Program-made: the position numbers and the translations under genes
Shown here: one piece after another, positions 60,201 through 64,000 of the stretch
Layout of the letters: each line of letters opens with the position of its first letter
Position numbering within the stretch: position 1 is the first letter of the stretch
NCBI GenBank assembly: GCA_910584655.1
Contig: CAJUBJ010000006.1
Coordinates: forward strand, 1 to 64,000
Origin: an uncultured Bacilli bacterium
GTDB taxonomy: Bacteria > Bacillota_I > Bacilli_A > RF39 > UBA660
DNA: 64,000 nucleotides
Direction of reading: 5' to 3'
Notes under the pieces: generated by a model
What the model saw: only the letters and a program-made list of their open reading frames with translations
Database searches by the model: none
What the model was told of the DNA's origin: nothing

Positions 60201-61391
60201 AACTTCTAAATTAAAGTTTTCAATTAATTCTTGTAATTCTTGATCTGTCACTTTAAATTCAGAAGCTAAGCCTCTAATTTTTTCATATATTTTTTTCATA
60301 TGTTGTTCAGCCATTATAACAAATAGAGAATTGGATTTTGGAGTATTATTTTCTGATGGTGCTGGCGCTGGTTGTGGGTTTGGTTGAGTCTGAGAAGGAG
60401 AAATTGATGATAAATCTTTTCTTTTGCCAAATGCTCTGTCTAAAACTGTATCTGTTTCACTCTTTATTTTAGAAAAATCTCTTGGATTACTTAATAAAGT
60501 TGGCAAATATTGAATTAAGTTATCTAAATTTTCAATGATACCTTTTAGGCGAGGTATTTCTGTTAGGTCTTGCTCTTGCTCAATTTTGTTTTGAAGAACT
60601 CTTATCTTTGATTCTATTTCTCCGTATATTTTTCTTATTTGATTTTCTGAAAAATAATTTATAGATATTGTAGATTTATAATCATATCCTGTTAAATCTT
60701 TATATCTTTCGTTTAATTCTTTAACAAGGGCAATGTTATTTAAATATGTTCCAACTTGATATCCTGTTTGAGTTACTAATCCTGCACTTAATTTATTTTC
60801 TATATTCATTATTAATACATTTAAATTAAATTCTTTGTTATCTAAATCATCTAAATATTCAATAAGTTTTTCAAAATCTTCATTAAGTGATTCTAGAATT
60901 CTATTTGTAGATTCATTTATATTATTTATTTGTTCTTCAGATTTTATAATTGTAATAGCATTATCAAATTCTGTTAATTGTGCTTTTCTTTCATTAAATT
61001 TATCTTGTATTTCTTTGGAATTAGATGGATTTTCATTTAACTCTTTTGTGTAGTTGTTAATAAGAAGTAGAAACATTGTGCGCATTTCTTCTATTTTATT
61101 TAATTCAAAAGCTCTTCTAGCTAATTCTTCCATGCTAGTCTTGTCGTTAGTAAAGTCTTCCATTGGTGGCACAGGATTGTTTATTGGACTTCTCCTTATA
61201 TTTTCTGTTTGTTCTGGTTCCAAGTCTCCTGCTGGTCCGAACTCTGATTCTAATTGTTCTTCAAAATCATATTCGTCTTGTAAATCACTAAGAACCTCTC
61301 TTCTCCTGTTACTTCCAAATTTTAGAGCATTTGCAAAACTACTTCTTACTCCTTTAGCAATACTACTAAGAGATCTCCTTGTTTTTGCCAT
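57207..61391 (-). CDS. Giant coiled-coil protein of unknown function, 1394 residues
   Basis: No signal peptide or membrane helix. A basic N-terminus (MAKTRRSLSSIAKGVRSSFA) is followed by long helical, Glu/Lys/Asn-rich stretches of likely coiled coil, cut by two Pro-rich linkers (SQTQPNPQPAPAPSENN at about 335-350; PSGQQPAPAPQPVPPVQPV at about 720-740). The two flanking parts share a repeated unit: (K/R)DEFGAPVYNFICTYSNEFESKLEKLNSCEYGTQNFEEAYKELRNL and the later YDFMGFVYSVVLKEMNKIDFKSIEKYKYGTLKFDLCYKELLDSV. The end is charged. No family recognised; a cytoskeletal or scaffold role is only a guess. AAGGAGAATGAAGG precedes the ATG. The DUF1292 gene is 18 bases upstream. Confidence 0.6.
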   Translation of the reverse strand: MAKTRRSLSSIAKGVRSSFANALKFGSNRRREVLSDLQDEYDFEEQLESEFGPAGDLEPEQTENIRRSPINNPVPPMEDFTNDKTSMEELARRAFELNKIEEMRTMFLLLINNYTKELNENPSNSKEIQDKFNERKAQLTEFDNAITIIKSEEQINNINESTNRILESLNEDFEKLIEYLDDLDNKEFNLNVLIMNIENKLSAGLVTQTGYQVGTYLNNIALVKELNERYKDLTGYDYKSTISINYFSENQIRKIYGEIESKIRVLQNKIEQEQDLTEIPRLKGIIENLDNLIQYLPTLLSNPRDFSKIKSETDTVLDRAFGKRKDLSSISPSQTQPNPQPAPAPSENNTPKSNSLFVIMAEQHMKKIYEKIRGLASEFKVTDQELQELIENFNLEVSKITNISEEEKNNIIGNIEERYNKKLMDEFGAPVYNFICTYSNEFESKLEKLNSCEYGTQNFEEAYKELRNLINEMNTIGSADNINVLFDEEKQSVHIYFPTDKIKPVVRQVVSDNVLSMINNKANENNHEKEIEIMQFTNEMEALYTEYDQELENVIRTLPEFSNLPTLDKKLASLLNDEKKYTRLSYTEKCKIKEEVEGIHNTMLDAKIGYDFMGFVYSVVLKEMNKIDFKSIEKYKYGTLKFDLCYKELLDSVQTFRKNVLSSPGAENFISNISFDDNTQVIRIDYNNKVIKSFERPIISNEILAQINAGKMQQQPSQVPSGQQPAPAPQPVPPVQPVPPVQPNPRPINPLESDVIRDYINKVNEVNYLVEMLNEINSKLEAQAIINFLDSNNIKMAISLEREAKALDEQLINLKLELSRDRIEIKKKHNIFVNSLPEVKSIPIQKINFSGELAEFVRQHDEMIVDAEQEILSLDFDRKNNAHNEEELDNINAKISELVEFIDSQNSLIGRRLVSEAQNIDIVEFLKNRQEKKKDMREHLRRIKDEKITKPVAQPQPVNSDLEKEYTEKASMLADKLLEECIIITREKLIFDATSLFNNSTNYSALKNLALDPKYSSINVNEIEKIILESTYLKYDEIVRIENLKAIVDFSDRIFTIMDNLSDEELKDDNLINIVNQKIEAEKKSLFSINQIEYTIDLEDNSYTLRNNGHIYYFDEKMFGLGVWERKLSGLMNENMFARYQNYKNSPSNDIDNDKSFIMPNSDLMIPVEAIRDVGLYIIYNDKVLLQNYNDLASIVKHKYSITKEQFDVIIDSLEKNNVIFKDENSLNALMSQNEFLDLIANLQDVKPIIKDTPVVENSPTEPEIKISTRQLSFNPKKQKQFADREKDFIRDGDSVTISIIKNGVKIKYSQELREKLSELNAKISLVNKKNYRMRATESIPAAEEEQELGFKDEREIKPDDYRIEIRIPDKEKSSVLFEYDLEKAEEDIKSRTK

Positions 61392-61409
61392 CCTTCATTC
61401 TCCTTCCTA

Positions 61410-61661
61410 CTAAGCCACTAAATTCTTTATGAAATTAGAAACTTTCTCTTTATCAACTTGATTAGTAATATCTACAAGTTGATCATAACCTTCTTCATCT
61501 TTAATTACATATGATGCTAAAATATCAACAGTTCCATTCTGATTATCTAAAGAATATACAGCATATTCTTTACCATCTATTTCAACTACGGATAAAAGCT
61601 CAGCATCCATTATTTCTCCTGTTTCTATTTCAACTTGGAATTTTTGATTGTTTTCTCCCAT
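61410..61661 (-). CDS. DUF1292 (YrzB-like) protein
   Basis: 83 residues: KFQVEIETGEIMDAELLSVVEIDGKEYAVYSLDNQNGTVDILASYVIKDEEGYDQLVDITNQVDKEKVSNFIKNLV. The E-I-DGKEY-hydrophobic pattern is that of DUF1292, a small soluble family of unknown function in Firmicutes, often next to yrrL-type genes. Here it is the first gene before the 1394-residue protein gene. AGGGGAATTTT precedes the ATG. Confidence 0.75.
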   Translation of the reverse strand: MGENNQKFQVEIETGEIMDAELLSVVEIDGKEYAVYSLDNQNGTVDILASYVIKDEEGYDQLVDITNQVDKEKVSNFIKNLVA

Positions 61662-61723
61662 AAAATTCCCCTCCGTCTTCTTTTATTTTGTTTTTATTAT
61701 ATCATACTTTATTTCTTTTATCA

Positions 61724-62299
61724 TTAATCTTTATTATAAACAACTCTTATTTTAGATAATTGTTTATTTAAAATAATTTGTTCCTTTAAATTATCTTGTT
61801 CAAAAATTAGTAGTTCTGCGAATTCCCATATACTGAACGAAGCAATGAAAGAAATTATTTCGTTTAAAATTGACATTATCTTAAAGTTATAAGAAAGAAA
61901 TAAAAGAATAAAACCAATAATTCCACATATTAGAAAAAATGTACTTTTTCTTTTTATTGCTTTAAGTTCCATTTCTTTACTTATTGTTATAAGATTAAAA
62001 TGATTTTTTATTAATTTCCTTACTATAATTTTTTCTTCTGCAGTAAATGTTTTATTATGAACTTCTAATACAAAAGGATAATCTAATGGCATATATGCAA
62101 CTTTTTGTTCAATTGCATCATAAAATTCTTTTTTTAAAGTAATTCTATCTTTAGTAGAATATTCAGAAACAATACAATTTAAATCTTTTACTTTTAATTC
62201 AATGTAAGCTTCATTGTCATTAATTCTTAAATTATTTATTTTTTTATAATTTTCAAATTTTTGTTTTTGATACTTTTTTAGTTTTTCAGGGGAAGCCAT
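61724..62299 (-). CDS. Hypothetical membrane protein, 191 residues
   Basis: A soluble N-terminal half (MASPEKLKKYQKQKFENYKKINNLRINDNEAYIELKVKDLNCIVSEYSTKDRITLKKEFYDAIEQKVAYMPLDYPFVLEVHNKTFTAEEKIIVRKLIKNHF) is followed by two membrane helices (STFFLICGIIGFILLFLSYNF and ILNEIISFIASFSIWEFAELL) and a charged end. The last part, WEFAELLIFEQDNLKEQ, recalls other small Firmicutes membrane proteins of unknown role. It lies seven bases behind the 89-residue gene. No known family. Confidence 0.6.
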   Translation of the reverse strand: MASPEKLKKYQKQKFENYKKINNLRINDNEAYIELKVKDLNCIVSEYSTKDRITLKKEFYDAIEQKVAYMPLDYPFVLEVHNKTFTAEEKIIVRKLIKNHFNLITISKEMELKAIKRKSTFFLICGIIGFILLFLSYNFKIMSILNEIISFIASFSIWEFAELLIFEQDNLKEQIILNKQLSKIRVVYNKD

Positions 62300-62306
62300 A
62301 TTATCA

Positions 62307-62576
62307 CTACTTTCTTGTGTTTTGATAATAGTTTGTTTCAGCTATTCTATCAGCTAAGTCATTTAATTCTTCGTCATCGTAATCTGCTTGATCTATCATA
62401 TATAATAGTTCAGACATACTACCGCATTTACTAGAATCTATATTATATCTTTGTAATGTACTTACTTGATTATCGGTTAATAATAAACCATTATTTCTAG
62501 TCTTTAACATATTTTTATCTGTGTCTTTTAGTCCAACTAGTTCTTCAATCTCGTCATTAGTCATTTCGTTTACCAT
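62307..62576 (-). CDS. Hypothetical protein, 89 residues
   Basis: Soluble, acidic: MVNEMTNDEIEELVGLKDTDKNMLKTRNNGLLLTDNQVSTLQRYNIDSSKCGSMSELLYMIDQADYDDEELNDLADRIAETNYYQNTRK. The middle has a helix-turn pattern (LLLTDNQVSTLQRYNIDSSKCGSMSELLYMID) of the kind found in small conserved proteins coded beside large ones. A strong AAGGAGAATAAAA site precedes the ATG. It lies two bases after the MazG-like gene and seven before the membrane-protein gene, so the three are an operon. Confidence 0.6.
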   Translation of the reverse strand: MVNEMTNDEIEELVGLKDTDKNMLKTRNNGLLLTDNQVSTLQRYNIDSSKCGSMSELLYMIDQADYDDEELNDLADRIAETNYYQNTRK

Positions 62577-62578
62577 TT

Positions 62579-62884
62579 TTATTCTCCTTCCTTAACTAAA
62601 ACGCCTTTTTCATTTTTTATATATATTCTTTTATTATTTTTTTCTATTTTTTTCATAAGTGAATCTTCTAAATCAATATCTAGCATTTCTGCTATTCCTA
62701 ATGTAAAAATTACTATGTCTGCTAATTCTTCACTTAAATCATCTTTTTTTAATCTATAGGCATCAAAAGCTTCTGCTACTTCACCATATAAATAACAAAA
62801 TTCTCTATTTATGTCATCTATTGGAAATCCTTTATTTATTTTATTTTGAAAAACTTCTTTTTGTTTTGTTTTTAAATCTATCAT
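62579..62884 (-). CDS. MazG-like nucleotide pyrophosphohydrolase
   Basis: 101 residues. The MazG fold is shown by REFCYLYGEVAEAFDAYRLKKDDLSEELADIVIFTLGIAEMLDIDLEDSLMKKIEKNNKR: an E-x-x-E helix (GEVAEA) and the E-E-L-A-D-I-V helix with the conserved acidic metal ligands. It is the size of single-domain MazG relatives that hydrolyse non-canonical or excess NTPs to NMP and pyrophosphate. Substrate unknown. It heads the small operon with the 89- and 191-residue genes. Confidence 0.8.
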   Translation of the reverse strand: MIDLKTKQKEVFQNKINKGFPIDDINREFCYLYGEVAEAFDAYRLKKDDLSEELADIVIFTLGIAEMLDIDLEDSLMKKIEKNNKRIYIKNEKGVLVKEGE

Positions 62885-62952
62885 ATTAATTACTCCTCTT
62901 TTACCATTTATAAGTATACCATATGTAGCCTTTTTAGTCTTTATAAAAAGTT

Positions 62953-62980
62953 AAAAAAAGTAAGATTTCTCTTACTTTTT
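62953..62980 (-). terminator. Terminator of the aluminium-resistance-family gene
   Basis: A 10-bp stem (62955-62964 with 62971-62980) with a 6-base loop followed on the minus strand by U-rich sequence. It overlaps the stop codon of the gene. Confidence 0.85.
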
Positions 62981-64000
62981 TAATCCTTCGATAGCTCTAG
63001 CTACACCAAGTAGACCATATTCATAAGTTAGCCCTCCTTGTTGATATGCAATGTATGGTGGTCTTATTGGTCCATCAGCGCTTAATTCAATTGAAGAACC
63101 TTGAGTGAACGCTCCTGAGGCCATTATAACTTTGTCTTCGTAGCCAGGCATATCCCATGGCATTGGAATAGAATTTGAATCAATTGGAGATGCTGCTTGA
63201 ATGCCCTGAATATATGTAACTAAATCATCTTCATTACCGAATATTATATTTTGAACGATATCTGCACGATGTTCATTATATTTAGGCTCAACATTATATC
63301 CCAAGTCTTCTAAACAGATACTTGTAAGAACTGCTGTTTTTAAAGCACTTGCAACAACACTTGGAGCAAGGTATAGTCCTTGTAGGATACTTTTATTTAT
63401 ACCTAAAGTTGGTCCTACTTCTCTTCCTTCTCCTGGACAAGTTAATCTTTCACCAGCTAAATTAACTAAATTAGAACGTCCAGCTATATATGCACCATTT
63501 GGCGCTATTCCTCCACCTAAATTTTTTATTAAAGAACCTACCATGATGTCTGCTCCTACAGTAATTGGAGTTTTACTTTCAACAAATTCACAATAGCAAT
63601 TATCAACCATTATAATTACTTCTTGATCTACTTCACGAATAGTTTTAATAACTTTTTCAACTTTATCAATAGTTAAACTCTTTCTTGTTGAATATCCTTT
63701 GCTTCTTTGAATTTCAATTAATTTTACTTTATTGTTTTTTAAATAATTTTTTATACCATTATAATCAAAGTCATCATTTATTAAATCGATTTGGTCATAT
63801 TTTATTCCAAAAGAAGCTAAACTACTATTATTTGGAACTATCCCAATTACTTCATGTAATGTATCATAAGGAAGTCCTGTGATTGATAACATTATGTCAT
63901 TTGGACGCAAATAAGAGAATAAAGCTACAGTTAATGCATGTGTTCCAGATATAAATTGGCTTCTTACTATAGCATCTTCAGCATCTAGTACTTCTGCAAA
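62972..64000 (-). CDS. Methionine gamma-lyase family (aluminium resistance, YnbB-like) protein, 5' end outside the window
   Basis: The frame stays open from 62972 to the window edge, so the gene begins beyond 64000. The visible part is 342 residues. Translation from the edge gives FAEVLDAEDAIVRSQFISGTHALTVALFSYLRPNDIMLSITGLPYDTLHEVIG, matching the PLP-enzyme family of B. subtilis YnbB. The PLP lysine is in GSLIKNLGGGIAPNGAYIAGR. Other blocks are IIMVDNCYCEFVE, AAGERLTCPGEGREVG-type and GASPIDSNSIPMPWDMPGYEDKVIMASGAFTQGSSIELSADGPIRPPY. An internal TTG at 63910 (coding the Leu of SYLRP) is not a start. The reaction, probably a C-S lyase, is not proven for this family. Confidence 0.85.
   Translation of the reverse strand, partial: FAEVLDAEDAIVRSQFISGTHALTVALFSYLRPNDIMLSITGLPYDTLHEVIGIVPNNSSLASFGIKYDQIDLINDDFDYNGIKNYLKNNKVKLIEIQRSKGYSTRKSLTIDKVEKVIKTIREVDQEVIIMVDNCYCEFVESKTPITVGADIMVGSLIKNLGGGIAPNGAYIAGRSNLVNLAGERLTCPGEGREVGPTLGINKSILQGLYLAPSVVASALKTAVLTSICLEDLGYNVEPKYNEHRADIVQNIIFGNEDDLVTYIQGIQAASPIDSNSIPMPWDMPGYEDKVIMASGAFTQGSSIELSADGPIRPPYIAYQQGGLTYEYGLLGVARAIEGLKK

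Noticed and set aside
63685..63910. TTG at 63910 as the start of the aluminium-resistance-family gene.
   Set aside because: The frame continues open to the window edge and the upstream residues match the conserved family sequence, so the gene starts outside the window.
1..64000. Insertion sequences, phage genes, CRISPR arrays, rRNA or a replication origin.
   Set aside because: No transposase or integrase motif, no terminal repeats other than the terminator pair described, no spaced repeat array, no rRNA sequence and no DnaA-box cluster was seen by eye.

Overview
The window is AT-rich DNA from a low-GC, endospore-forming member of the Bacillota. By gene content it most resembles the gut-associated Bacilli/Erysipelotrichia-type lineages; nothing in the sequence fixes the genus. 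The evidence is a spoVAC-spoVAD-spoVAE cluster behind a SigF/SigG-type sigma factor with a Spo0A-box-like site, a cotJ spore-coat operon, a collagen-like BclA-type protein, Shine-Dalgarno sites of the AGGAGG type, and a T-box leader on proS. UGA is used as a stop (end of spoVAD), so the code is the standard one and not the Mycoplasma code.

Layout. 1-5.4 kb: the first 18 codons of an ABC transporter ATPase, a small secreted protein with paired palindromes upstream, a histidine phosphatase, a methyltransferase, several lineage-specific unknowns (one transglutaminase-like) and tRNA-Leu(CAA). 5.5-11.9 kb: one minus-strand run, sigF-spoVAC-spoVAD-spoVAE, a membrane protein, scpA-scpB, a pentapeptide-repeat protein and a membrane-tethered thioredoxin. 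12-18.4 kb: surface proteins, a PLC-like protein, a cysteine-less thioredoxin and an unknown 619-residue protein. 18.4-26.4 kb: proS with its T-box, a DUF4176 protein, and dacF between two paralogous membrane-anchored proteins. 26.5-37.4 kb: core RNA and translation genes (pnp, rpsO, truB, rbfA, infB, ylxR, nusA, a one-domain rimP), with an M32 carboxypeptidase, a phosphoesterase and an HExxH protein inserted between truB and rbfA. 37.5-41.3 kb: a class A beta-lactamase-fold hydrolase, then a 2.7-kb islet between near-identical terminators that holds an (Ala-Asp)37 surface protein and a putative glycan-active toroid protein. 41.3-44.6 kb: GNAT, ParB-like, UPF0316, zinc-ribbon, trmL and thioredoxin-like genes. 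44.7-48.3 kb: a cotJA-cotJB fusion with cotJC, then an SPETG-anchored surface protein divergent from a class-B-like sortase that carries a large cytoplasmic domain. 48.3-62.3 kb: two giant unknown proteins (1390 and 1394 residues), a glycosyltransferase-TPR protein, a CAP-domain protein, the collagen-like protein and Ig-like membrane proteins. 62.3-64 kb: a MazG-like protein and a partial aluminium-resistance/methionine-gamma-lyase-family gene.

Themes. (1) Sporulation and spore surface: sigF/spoVA, cotJ, collagen-like protein, and possibly dacF and the CAP protein. (2) Cell-surface anchoring: a sortase with an unusual architecture and two proteins whose sorting motif is SPETG, not LPxTG. (3) Repeated use of membrane-tethered thioredoxin-like domains, three of four without the CxxC active site. 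(4) Streamlined translation genes. The best candidates for something undescribed are the sortase/SPETG pair and the two giant proteins.
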